DNA from: CAYFUT01 sp964346395
Lineage (GTDB): Bacteria; Bacillota; Halanaerobiia; Halobacteroidales; Halobacteroidaceae
Assembly (NCBI GenBank): GCA_964346395.1
Contig: CAYFUT010000092.1
Location: 1-8,847, forward strand
DNA: 8,847 nt
Direction of reading: 5' to 3'
Shown here: piece after piece, positions 1 to 7,135 of the stretch
How positions within the stretch are numbered: the first letter of the stretch is position 1
Layout of the letters: the number at the start of each line of letters is the position of its first letter
Translations under genes and position numbers: made by a program
The notes under the pieces: generated by a model
What the model was told of the DNA's origin: nothing
What the model saw: the letters and a program-made list of their open reading frames with translations, nothing else
The model's database searches: none

Positions 1-2
1 CT

Positions 3-44
3 CCTGACTTTAAGAAAATTTTGCGGGAAGGTTTAACAAACTAA
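3..44 (+). CDS. Possible 3' tail of a gene entering from the left
   Basis: Frame 3 is open from the window edge to a TAA at 42-44 and reads PDFKKILREGLTN. The amino-acid mix looks like an ordinary charged protein C-terminus, and the other two forward frames read worse. Thirteen residues are too few to assign a family or to prove coding. The call rests on composition and on the AT-rich, gene-poor stretch that follows the stop. Confidence 0.28.
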   Translation, partial: PDFKKILREGLTN

Positions 45-70
45 TTAACTAATAAATTTATTAAAAATTG

Positions 71-84
71 AGGGAAAGGAGAGG
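71..84 (+). promoter_or_regulatory. Orphan Shine-Dalgarno sequence with no start codon behind it
   Basis: The purine-rich stretch AGGGAAAGGAGAGG contains a good ribosome binding site core (AAGGAG). No ATG, GTG or TTG follows at a usable distance: the next bases are A-rich with an in-frame stop. I read it as the surviving ribosome binding site of a gene whose beginning has been deleted. It may belong with the remnant at 135-266, but chance purine richness is also possible. Confidence 0.3.
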
Positions 85-134
85 AAAAAATAAAGTAAAT
101 ACAGTAAAAAATTAAAAAATATCCAGGATTATAA

Positions 135-266
135 AAAGATGTAATATTATATATCGAAGATGGGCATCAATCTAGAGAAGATTCTATAAATAAAATTAAA
201 CAGTCTAGTTTGTGGAAAATTGATGAGCAAAAACAAAATTATTTAATTTGTAAGCCAATTAAGTAA
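135..266 (+). pseudogene. Start-less remnant, possibly the C-terminus of an ABC solute-binding protein
   Basis: This is an open stretch of 43 codons between TAA at 132-134 and TAA at 264-266. It has no usable start codon near its beginning. It begins KDVILYIEDGHQ, continues with SSLWKID, and ends NYLICKPIK. The order (D-V/I-I-hydrophobic, an acidic-Gly segment, an SxLW motif, then a short hydrophobic strand and P) resembles the last 40 or so residues of periplasmic-binding-protein-2/TroA-like siderophore or cobalamin binding proteins, where PDIII... is followed by DPLWxxLxAVKxxxVY. The resemblance is from memory and was not searched. A frame change near 130 could join it to IQDYKK just upstream, which would fit decay. 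No transporter partner genes are seen here. Confidence 0.32.
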
Positions 267-487
267 AGGTATCAACTTCAGATAATAATACCTTAGCGAC
301 ATTCTAGTATTGAGCATAAATAAAAGTCGGGGCTGACTTATGTCAGGTTGAAGTTTTAATTAGAGGTTGAGAGCGTTGGCAGGGACGTCCCGAAACTTTG
401 CGACGTTATAAAAAATAGTGCTACAGATTTTACTGGATTCAGATGACTATTAATTTAGTTTGGAAAAATAAGGATGGGGTGGTTTAT
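267..487. other. Intergenic stretch with decayed coding-like sequence and a GGGACGTCCC palindrome
   Basis: No intact gene is visible. In one forward frame, 320-418 reads as two short pieces split by TGA at 368-370. The second (ERWQGRPETLRRYKK, ending at TAG 416-418) looks protein-like but is unidentified. The perfect 10-bp palindrome GGGACGTCCC lies at 382-391. A -10-like TATAAA at 407-412 could drive the next gene, in which case the palindrome would sit where the -35 should be. CTGAC-TTAT-GTCAG at 333-346 can form a small 5-bp hairpin. None of these elements is convincing alone. Confidence 0.3.
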
Positions 488-946
488 ATGAGCATGATAA
501 AGCGAGAAGAGTTAGAAAAGATAGTAGAAATGAAGTTGGCCTTATTAAAGGAAATAGGGCAGGCAGAAAGATTAACTACTGGTATAAGAGAAGAACTGTT
601 GTCTTTTTACCAAGATTTATATGAGGAAAATGATTTACAACATTTTGGTTGGGAAGAAGAAAATAAGTTAGTTGCTTGCGCTGGTGGTTTTTTGAAAAAT
701 AAATCTTCTCATAGTTTTTCTGAATCAACAAATTATGGTCTGCTTGGGGATGTATATAGTCGGGATCGAGATCAGGAAAAGATAGTTAAACTAACAGAGC
801 AAGTGATAAACTGGTTTAAAAGAAATGGAGTAGAAGAAATAAGGTTATTTGCTTCTGAAGCCGGGAGAGATATCTACAAAGATTTAGGTTTTGCCGGGGC
901 AGAAATAATAGGCAGTAATTTTTTTAATAAATTCTTAAGATTTTAG
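488..946 (+). CDS. GNAT-fold (N-acetyltransferase-like) protein with degraded acetyl-CoA loop
   Basis: This is a predicted cytoplasmic protein of 152 residues, normal for a single GNAT domain. The N-terminal helix (VEMKLALLKEIGQ, 13-25) is the usual first helix of this family. Strands around 54-70 (HFGWEEENKLVACAGGF), the strand LLGDVY (85-90), and EEIRLFASEAGRDIYKDLGF (116-135) match the second half of GNAT proteins, where the ASExGRxLYExLGF signature is typical. The acetyl-CoA pyrophosphate loop is abnormal: after DVY one expects R/Q-x-x-G-x-G/A, but RDRDQEKIVKL (92-102) has no glycine. The protein may therefore be inactive or bind a different ligand. I chose ATG 488 because GGGGTGG at 476-482 gives a ribosome binding site with about 5-6 bases of spacing. 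The in-frame ATG at 443 has no such site and adds 15 residues that do not fit the family. The substrate is unknown. It is probably transcribed separately from the ABC operon, which has its own promoter. Confidence 0.8.
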   Translation: MSMIKREELEKIVEMKLALLKEIGQAERLTTGIREELLSFYQDLYEENDLQHFGWEEENKLVACAGGFLKNKSSHSFSESTNYGLLGDVYSRDRDQEKIVKLTEQVINWFKRNGVEEIRLFASEAGRDIYKDLGFAGAEIIGSNFFNKFLRF

Positions 947-952
947 CCAGGA

Positions 953-977
953 TTAGTTAACTTTTATTTGCTATAAT
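953..977 (+). promoter_or_regulatory. Extended -10 promoter for the ABC transporter operon
   Basis: TGCTATAAT at 969-977 is a perfect TATAAT -10 box with the TGn extension. No good -35 box lies at 17-bp spacing: 949-954 is AGGATT, and TTAGTT at 953-958 is too close. This suits an extended -10 promoter or one helped by an activator. Transcription would begin near 984, leaving a leader of about 47 bases. That leader carries the direct repeat GGTAGAG at 1004-1010 and 1013-1019 and the ribosome binding site AGGAGG at 1018-1023. Confidence 0.6.
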
Positions 978-1030
978 ATAAGTAGTAATTAAACAGAGTT
1001 TAAGGTAGAGAAGGTAGAGGAGGAATAAAA

Positions 1031-1792
1031 ATGGGAGATAAATTATTAATAGAGACTAAAAACTTATGTAAGACATATTTTAATGATGGGGAACCAGTTC
1101 ACGCCAATCGGAATATAAATTTAAGAATCTCTGAAACTGAATTTACAGTGATCATGGGCAGTTCTGGTTCTGGGAAGTCCACTTTACTGTATTTGTTAAG
1201 TGGCCTTGACAGTATTACTTCGGGCCAAATAAAATTTAAAGATACGCAGATTAGCGGCATGGACGAACAAGAAAAGGCTCAGTTTCGCCGGCAGAACATG
1301 GGATTTATTTTTCAAGGAATTCATCTCGTTCCGAATCTGACTTTGTTTGAGAATGTAGTAGCGCCTGGTTATTTAGCTCAAGATGATAAAAATTACGTTG
1401 ATGAACGAGCCGAAGAGTTATTAACTAGGTTAGGATTAGAGGAAGAAGTAGATAGAATGCCGGCCCAGGTTTCCGGCGGCCAAAAACAAAGATGTGCGAT
1501 TGCCAAGGCAGTGATTAATAATCCAGACGTATTATTTGCTGATGAACCGACGGGAGCTTTAAATTCTTCTCAGGCCGAGCAAGTAATGAAGATTTTAACT
1601 GATTTAAATCAAGCGGGCCAAACAATAGTCATGGTCACCCATAATCTCAAAATTGCCGCCTGGGCCAACCGGGTAGTATTTTTACAAGATGGTAAATTAG
1701 CTGGTGAATTGGATATATCCGATTATGCTCGGGATAACCTAGTGGAGAGAGAAAGAACCATCTTTAGCTTTTTATCACAGAGGGGCTGGTAA
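1031..1792 (+). CDS. ABC transporter ATP-binding protein, MacB/LolD superfamily
   Basis: This cytoplasmic ATPase of 253 residues powers the FtsX-type permease encoded next. All nucleotide-binding motifs are present: Walker A GSSGSGKST (43-51), Q-loop Q95 in FIFQGIHLVPNLT, signature VSGGQKQR (147-154), Walker B VLFADEP (167-173) with E172, the D-loop-side ALN (176-178), and H-loop H204. The sequence FQ-x-x-x-L-x-P-x-L-T-x-x-E-N-V together with ADEPTGALN is characteristic of the MacB/LolD/FtsE/BceA branch, which works with FtsX-domain permeases rather than classical importers. A C-terminal extension after residue 225 (about 28 residues, with ERERTIFSFL) is slightly longer than in LolD. It starts at ATG behind AGGAGG (1018-1023) and is first in the operon; its stop is followed one base later by the permease start. 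The substrate cannot be inferred from the ATPase. Confidence 0.95.
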   Translation: MGDKLLIETKNLCKTYFNDGEPVHANRNINLRISETEFTVIMGSSGSGKSTLLYLLSGLDSITSGQIKFKDTQISGMDEQEKAQFRRQNMGFIFQGIHLVPNLTLFENVVAPGYLAQDDKNYVDERAEELLTRLGLEEEVDRMPAQVSGGQKQRCAIAKAVINNPDVLFADEPTGALNSSQAEQVMKILTDLNQAGQTIVMVTHNLKIAAWANRVVFLQDGKLAGELDISDYARDNLVERERTIFSFLSQRGW

Positions 1793-1793
1793 G

Positions 1794-4157
1794 ATGAAGG
1801 GAATTTATCTTTTATGTTTAGCAAATTTACGTAAGAATAAAGTCCGTAATTTCCTAATTGGTCTTATTTTATTTATTTCAGCACTAATTTTTAGCACTGC
1901 TGTTGGTACTTTGGTTAGTATGAACGGTCTTTATGAAACGACCTTTAATAAATTATCGGCTTCTCATGATCTGCTTTTTTTTGCTGGGCAGGAATTTAAT
2001 GTTCAGGAAATTGAAGACTGGTTTGAGAAACGGCCGGAAGTTGAAGCTAGTACTGCTTTACCGCAGGTTTCACTGCCGGAGAAGGTTTATGTTAATGAGC
2101 AAAAGCTTGATAAGCAGATTTCACTAGTTGAGATGCCGGCCCAAGAGATTAGGCAGGATAAGTTAGCGGTTGTGGAAGGAAAAGTCAAAAATAAACCCGG
2201 AATTAGAGAAGTCTGGGTTCCAGCCGGAATTGCTTACGCCAATGATATAAAACTTGGCGACAAAATAACTGTATCGACTAATAATAATCCCATTGCGTTG
2301 CAGGTTTCTGCCTTGGTGGTTGATCCGTTATTTAGCAATAATCTATTTGATCCGGGGCGGTTTTGGTTGGCTCCAGGGGAATTGGCGACAATGTTTTCTT
2401 ATAGTAAGCTGCAGGAAGTTCAGCTGGGGATAAGATATAAAGATCAAAATCAAGCTGATCAGGTTTGGAGGGATTTTGAAGAAAATTTAGGGCAGCCTTT
2501 TACAGGAATCAGGCTAGAATATGATATGCTAAAAAACATTAACACGATTGCTTATAAGATTGTTGGTGGAATATTATTAGTTTTTTCGTTAATAATCATT
2601 TTAGCGGTTTTGTATATAATTTCTAATACGATAAAAAGTTCTATCTTATCTAATTATCGAACGATAGGAGTTTTGAAATCAGATGGTTTTTCTTTTTTTA
2701 ATCTTATTTTTGCTTATTTAGTGCAGTATTTTATTTTATCCGGGGTGGCGGTTGCTGCCGGAGTTTTCTTAAGCACTTATACAACTAAACTTGTTTTAAG
2801 TGATATTATTAAAGCTTTAGGTTTAGGCAAAATTCCAGTTTCACAAACAATTCCTAATTTGATTTCGGCAGTCGGACTAATAGGGTTTATTTTACTTACC
2901 ACTTATTTAGTGGCGCTTAAAACCGACCAAGTTAAACCGGCGCAAGCAATCAGGTATGGTAAACCAGTCAAAGATCATTCGTCTGGGAAAACTAACTTAT
3001 TACCTAGGTTAAAGAAACTACCGTTATCGTTTTCTATTGCCGTAAATGATATTTTGACTGACAAACTGCAGTCTGTATTTATATTGGTGATTACACTCTT
3101 GGTTTCTTTTACTGCTTTATTTGCAATTAATTTTTCTGATAGTTTGTGGGCTTCGCTAGAAAAAGGATCAGTCTGGGGATTTAGTGAGGGGCAGATTAAA
3201 GTAGAACGAGACCAGCAGGATGTGGGAGGATTATCACATGATTTAACTTTAAGGAAAATTAAAGCAAATCAAGCGGTAGAAGAAGTAGTTTCTATTGTTT
3301 TCTCTACTAATACTGAATTTATCAAGCCTGATGGCAGCACAACTAATGTAGTAGGTAAAGCATTTGCTGGGGATTTAGATGAGTTAGGGTATAAAAATAT
3401 TGAGGGCAGACACCCAGAAGAAAAAAATGAAATTGCCTTAGCTACTAATTTAAGTAAAGCCTTAGATAAAACCATTGGTGACGAAATTGAAGTTTATATA
3501 GAAGGAAAGAAAATGAACTTTTTAGTTACCAGTATTTACCAAGCTTATAATTTCGGCCGCGAATTTAGGACTACCATGGAAGCAGTTAAAGCGGTTAATT
3601 CGACTATTGAACCTTTGGAATATGATGTTTTAATTACCGAAGAAGCTGCTGTAGATAAGGTGATAGAAGAGTTAGACCACCAGTTAGGTGCGGCTGGTCA
3701 TGTCCGCTCTTCGAAAGAAGAGCTAATGAATCTATTTGGCAGCATGGTATTATTTATAATCATTGCTTTATTAGTTATTGCGGGGATGTTTATTTTATTA
3801 GGTCTGCTTACTATCTATAATCACACTAGTATTACGGTTATTAAACAAGAGAAAAATCACGGTATTTTTAAAGCTTTTGGGATGACTCCAACTCAAATTA
3901 GGTTAGCAGTAGTATTTAAGGTTATCTTCCTTACTTTAGTAGCCTTAATAGTAAGTGGTCTGCTGACACTGTTTTTAGCTTCGAAACTAGCGTTAATGAT
4001 TTTTAGGGTAGCTGGTTTGGCGTATTTTCCGTTAGTAATCAATCCGCTCTATAGTATTGGCATTAGTTTGTTAATTGTAGCGATTAATAGCTTAGGAGCC
4101 TGGTTGGCTTCGCGGCGAGTGTTAGACTTAAATGTAAGAACTCTAATAGTAGAATAA
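1794..4157 (+). CDS. ABC transporter permease with two fused FtsX/MacB-type halves
   Basis: This integral membrane partner of the preceding ATPase has 787 residues and eight predicted helices in a 4+4 layout: about 20-42, 255-278, 302-326 and 354-375, then 427-447, 651-675, 703-728 and 751-773. In each half a large extracytoplasmic domain separates the first helix from the last three: roughly 43-254 (MacB periplasmic-core-like) and 448-650. Each half has the FtsX coupling segment after its second helix (RTIGVLKSDGFS 289-300; HGIFKAFGMTPTQIR 689-703). Each also ends in the typical post-helix motif (LKTDQVKPAQAIRYGKP 375-391; ASRRVLDLN 772-780). The protein thus resembles a LolC+LolE-like pair in one chain. 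FtsX permeases of this kind usually extract or export lipids, lipoproteins or peptides by a mechanical cycle rather than through a classical channel. It starts one base after the ATPase stop, with AGGGG (1781-1785) inside the ATPase gene as ribosome binding site, so translation is probably coupled. No membrane-fusion or TolC partner is encoded in the window. Confidence 0.93.
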   Translation: MKGIYLLCLANLRKNKVRNFLIGLILFISALIFSTAVGTLVSMNGLYETTFNKLSASHDLLFFAGQEFNVQEIEDWFEKRPEVEASTALPQVSLPEKVYVNEQKLDKQISLVEMPAQEIRQDKLAVVEGKVKNKPGIREVWVPAGIAYANDIKLGDKITVSTNNNPIALQVSALVVDPLFSNNLFDPGRFWLAPGELATMFSYSKLQEVQLGIRYKDQNQADQVWRDFEENLGQPFTGIRLEYDMLKNINTIAYKIVGGILLVFSLIIILAVLYIISNTIKSSILSNYRTIGVLKSDGFSFFNLIFAYLVQYFILSGVAVAAGVFLSTYTTKLVLSDIIKALGLGKIPVSQTIPNLISAVGLIGFILLTTYLVALKTDQVKPAQAIRYGKPVKDHSSGKTNLLPRLKKLPLSFSIAVNDILTDKLQSVFILVITLLVSFTALFAINFSDSLWASLEKGSVWGFSEGQIKVERDQQDVGGLSHDLTLRKIKANQAVEEVVSIVFSTNTEFIKPDGSTTNVVGKAFAGDLDELGYKNIEGRHPEEKNEIALATNLSKALDKTIGDEIEVYIEGKKMNFLVTSIYQAYNFGREFRTTMEAVKAVNSTIEPLEYDVLITEEAAVDKVIEELDHQLGAAGHVRSSKEELMNLFGSMVLFIIIALLVIAGMFILLGLLTIYNHTSITVIKQEKNHGIFKAFGMTPTQIRLAVVFKVIFLTLVALIVSGLLTLFLASKLALMIFRVAGLAYFPLVINPLYSIGISLLIVAINSLGAWLASRRVLDLNVRTLIVE

Positions 4158-4181
4158 TTAAAAGGATAAAGGGAGGAGAAG

Positions 4182-5590
4182 ATGAAAGAGAAATTAATTT
4201 GTTTATTAATGTTTCTGTTGGTTATAAATTTTAGTTTTCTTGTTCATGCTAAGACAGCAGTGCCGCAAATTGAGAACCTGGAAACAGTGGAAACTTATCT
4301 CGAAGATTTTGCTCAGCAGATACCAGCGCCTGGATTTTCAGTGGCAATTGCCAACAGCGAAGAAGTAATTTATAGTAGAGGCTTTGGGATTGAAGATGTA
4401 GAGACTGAAAGGAAAATGACAGACGATACTGTAGTAGCTATCGGCTCTCTAACTAAATCTTTTACGGCGCTGGCTATGCTGCAGCTTGTAGAAGCAGGAC
4501 AGGTTTCATTGGCTGATCCAGTAGTGAATTATTTACCTGAATTTACTACCCTAGATGAGGAACAGAGTCAAAAAATTACTATCCGGATGTTATTAAGTAA
4601 TACTTCCGGGCTGCCGCCGGTAGACCATCGGTTATATATTAATGAAACAGGGGATGAGGCGATGGGGAAAGTAGTGAATAGATTAGCTGCTAAGAGTTTA
4701 TTATTTGAACCGGGGCGTCATTTTTCCTATTCGAATGAAGGTTTTGTCTTAGCGGGATTGATTATTGAAGAAGCAACTGGACAATCTTATGCTGAGTATA
4801 TAGAAGAGAATATTCTCCAGCCTTTAGAAATGAATAGTTCAACTACTGATGTGACTAAGATAAATGATTTGGAAGCGATAGCGGGACATAATGCTGGGGT
4901 TAATCAAGCATTACCAGCAGAACCATATATAAATACAGCTACATTACCAGCTGGTTCAGAATTCAGATCAACTGCCTGCGATTTAAGTAATTATTTACAG
5001 TTTTTATTGAATGAGGGGTTGTATGAAGACCGGCAGATATTAACTAAAACGAATGTTGAACAGTTATTTGATCCGCAGATTGATTTTCCAGCTGAAGATG
5101 AAGGATTAAAAACAGATGACGGAACAGCCGGTTATGGACTAGGTTGGGTTACCGGACGAGTAGCAGGGGAAGAGCTGGTGATGCATGCGGGAAGAGTAGC
5201 TACCCAATCGTCGCTGGCACTACTTAATCCAAAGCAAGATATCGGTGTAGCAATTTCACTTAATGTAGATAATCTTGATCAATATCAATATACTAATAAA
5301 TATGAATTAGGGCTAAATATTTTAAAAATTTTAGCTGGAGAAAACCCGGAAGAAATCTATAGAGTGAGTGATGATCCAACTCAAAATGATTATCAGTTGG
5401 TCCGGGAAAGAGAAGCTTATACGGGAACTTATTTATCAGCCAATGGAGCTACTAAACTTGAAATTTATAAAACTGATAATGGATTGAAAGCAGATCAGGA
5501 AACGAGAACTGGAACTACCAGTTATCAACTTGATTTTGCTTCTCCATCCGGAGTATATTTTCGAAATTTTGCTGAAACAGTGGAAGCAAA
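4182..5590 (+). CDS. Secreted serine beta-lactamase-like hydrolase (class C / CubicO-type), 3' end lost in gap
   Basis: This is a serine hydrolase of the beta-lactamase/penicillin-binding fold. A signal peptide is clear: MKEK, a hydrophobic core 5-20, and likely cleavage after VHA (21-23), so it is exported. The three active-site motifs are S-L-T-K (89-92, catalytic S89, base K92), Y-S-N (183-185, Y183), and H-A-G (335-337) where true beta-lactamases have KTG. HxG is usual in esterase, D-peptidase and CubicO-like members, so antibiotic hydrolysis should not be assumed. From about 405 a beta-rich C-terminal domain begins (YTGTYLS 413-419), as in many Firmicute family members. The visible part is 469 residues and then runs into 100 N. 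If the gap were truly 100 bases, the TGA at 5691-5693 would be in frame and close a protein of 503 residues, a plausible length, but gap size is normally arbitrary. ATG 4182 has the strong site GGGAGGAG (4171-4178). It lies 24 bases after the permease stop and is surely co-transcribed. Confidence 0.9.
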
Positions 5591-5690
5591 NNNNNNNNNN
5601 NNNNNNNNNNNNNNNNNNNNNNNNNNNNNNNNNNNNNNNNNNNNNNNNNNNNNNNNNNNNNNNNNNNNNNNNNNNNNNNNNNNNNNNNNN
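5591..5690. other. Assembly gap of exactly 100 N
   Basis: The run of 100 unknown bases is the usual placeholder for a scaffold gap of unknown size. It removes the end of the serine hydrolase gene and possibly part of the convergent intergenic region. The true distance between the two flanks, and even whether they are adjacent, depends on scaffolding evidence not visible here. Confidence 0.97.
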
Positions 5691-5722
5691 TGATATAAAG
5701 TTGCATTCGCAACTTTATATCA
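5691..5722. terminator. Perfect 14-bp hairpin between convergent genes, probable bidirectional terminator
   Basis: TGATATAAAGTTGC (5691-5704), a 4-base loop ATTC, and its exact reverse complement (5709-5722) form a flawless stem. It lies between the converging hydrolase and kinase genes, and the kinase stop codon (5720-5722 on the minus strand) is the outer end of one arm. That position suits a shared terminator. The T tract usual for an intrinsic terminator is absent on the plus-strand side (ATTAAGCGG follows); on the other side it would fall in the gap. The stem begins at the very first base after the gap, so the palindrome may extend further, or may be an assembly fold-back artefact. Confidence 0.55.
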
Positions 5723-7135
5723 ATTAAGCGGCAAGATAATAGTAAAGGTAGTCCCGGTTCCTAATTCACTATCTACGGTAATAGCCCCTTGATGAGCTTC
5801 TATTATCTGTTTACAGGTCCATAACCCCACACCTGAACCAGATATATTTTTGGTTTCGGGGATTGCCCCCCGATAGAATCGATCAAAAATATGTGGTAAG
5901 TCATCAGGAGGGATTCCATAACCATTATCAGTTATAAATAGCTTGAAAACTTCATTAGTGGTTTTGGCTCCAATAGCTATTTTTACTTGTGGGCGGGAGT
6001 ACTTTAATGCATTTTCAACCAGATTGATAATAACCTGTTCCATTTTTTCCGGGTCGATATCAATTAATACGTTAGGGAGAGGTTTCTTGATTTTGATGTG
6101 AGTATTTTTACTTTCATACTGTAATTTAAGTGGGGTAATGACTGAATTTAAAAATGATCTGCTGTAAATTTCTTTTCTAGTAATTTCTAGCTGGGCTAAT
6201 TCTTTTTTTGTCTGGGCTAATAAATCATCAATCATATTGATTGTAGCTTGATTCTTTTTCTGAATCACCTGATAATATTTTTGTACAGTTTCTTCATTTT
6301 GTACAGTGCCGTCAATTAGACCTTCGATAGAAGCCTGAATGGTGGCTAACGGGGTTTTTAGATCATGAGAAATACTTGCTATTAATTCATTTTTAGATTT
6401 AGCAATGGCTTGTTTTTGATTTACTATTTCTTGGAGTTTTTTTCTTACCTGATCTAGAGAAGAACTTAGTTCTTCTAATGTTTTATTACTAGAGACTGTT
6501 AATTCTTGTTCATAGTTGCCTTTGGCTAATTGTGCAGCTGCTTTGCTAAGCTTTTTAAGCGGTTGAAAATAGCTATTACTAAGTTTATGTTTGATTATTA
6601 GTAAGCCTAAGATAATAAGACAGGCAGTGGCTAACCATGGCAGGAGAAGTTTAATAATTTGTTTATCTTGTTTTGTTTTCATTAAACGACTTTTAGGTAG
6701 TTCAAAAATAACGCTGCCTTGTTGAGAATTATTAATAATCAAGGGAAAACTAACTTTGAACATATTTTTCGCTCCGTCTTTAGGTTGAATATCATAATGA
6801 AGGTTATTTTTTAATGAAATTTGTTGTTTGGCGATTGAGTTGGGAAATAGAACGTGGCCTTCTAAGTCAATAACAATAGCTTTAAAGCCTTGCTTAACTT
6901 GTGCTTTTTCTAACTTGGTTTGGACGGTCTCCGTTTTGAGGTTGTGAAAGTTTTCTGCGATTCGATTTAAAAAGGGGTTAACTAGTAGCCGAATATTATG
7001 ATATTGTTTGAGTTCGTCTTTTTGTTCTAATTGGTTATTTAAAATTAGATAGTTTAGACCGAGTAGAGCTGTTAACCCGATTACTGCTATTATTATCAAC
7101 CAATTAAGTTTATTACGTAAGTTATTGAGTGCCAA
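5720..7135 (-). CDS. Sensor histidine kinase with extracytoplasmic sensor domain
   Basis: This membrane sensor kinase of 471 residues phosphorylates the response regulator encoded just upstream. It has two helices (about 12-33 and 163-182) enclosing a region of about 130 residues outside the membrane. Strands such as AIVIDLEGHVLFP (86-98) and VSFPLIINN with SVIFELP hint at a single PDC/CACHE-like fold; that is inference. A HAMP linker (184-240) follows, then the HisKA H-box SHDLKTP (256-262, phosphorylated H257), N-box NLVENALKYS (371-380), G1 DNGYGIP (403-409), F-box FDRFYRG (417-423), and G2 GSGVGL (433-438). The catalytic set is complete. The start is TTG at 7135: an in-frame TAG lies 12 bases upstream, no ATG fits, and a G-rich site (GGGGGGT, plus strand 7147-7153) precedes it. 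The gene overlaps the regulator gene by 14 bases, so translation is coupled. Its sensor differs from BceS-type kinases, which lack such a domain. The convergent ABC-hydrolase operon is the likely target. Confidence 0.94.
   Translation of the reverse strand: MALNNLRNKLNWLIIIAVIGLTALLGLNYLILNNQLEQKDELKQYHNIRLLVNPFLNRIAENFHNLKTETVQTKLEKAQVKQGFKAIVIDLEGHVLFPNSIAKQQISLKNNLHYDIQPKDGAKNMFKVSFPLIINNSQQGSVIFELPKSRLMKTKQDKQIIKLLLPWLATACLIILGLLIIKHKLSNSYFQPLKKLSKAAAQLAKGNYEQELTVSSNKTLEELSSSLDQVRKKLQEIVNQKQAIAKSKNELIASISHDLKTPLATIQASIEGLIDGTVQNEETVQKYYQVIQKKNQATINMIDDLLAQTKKELAQLEITRKEIYSRSFLNSVITPLKLQYESKNTHIKIKKPLPNVLIDIDPEKMEQVIINLVENALKYSRPQVKIAIGAKTTNEVFKLFITDNGYGIPPDDLPHIFDRFYRGAIPETKNISGSGVGLWTCKQIIEAHQGAITVDSELGTGTTFTIILPLN

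Noticed and set aside
333..360. Terminator formed by CTGAC-TTAT-GTCAG
   Set aside because: Only a 5-bp stem, and the T-rich bases begin 6-7 bases later and are interrupted.
376..401. Sigma-54 promoter (TGGCA ... TTTGC)
   Set aside because: The two elements are about 10 bases too far apart for the -24/-12 spacing.
443..487. ATG 443 as start of the GNAT gene, adding 15 residues
   Set aside because: No ribosome binding site precedes it, while ATG 488 has GGGGTGG at a good distance and gives the usual family N-terminus.
1933..2127. Open frame of 64 codons inside the permease gene
   Set aside because: It lies wholly within a well-supported gene in another frame, has no ribosome binding site and gives low-complexity, basic text.
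3269..3475. Minus-strand open frame of 68 codons inside the permease gene
   Set aside because: Antisense shadow of the permease; no start signal and no recognisable protein.
4182..5590. Calling the hydrolase an antibiotic-resistance beta-lactamase
   Set aside because: HAG replaces KTG, and the C-terminal extra domain is typical of peptidase or esterase members; no evidence for antibiotic hydrolysis.
5515..5727. Short open frames on both strands that run through the N gap
   Set aside because: They are open only because unknown bases contain no stop codons.
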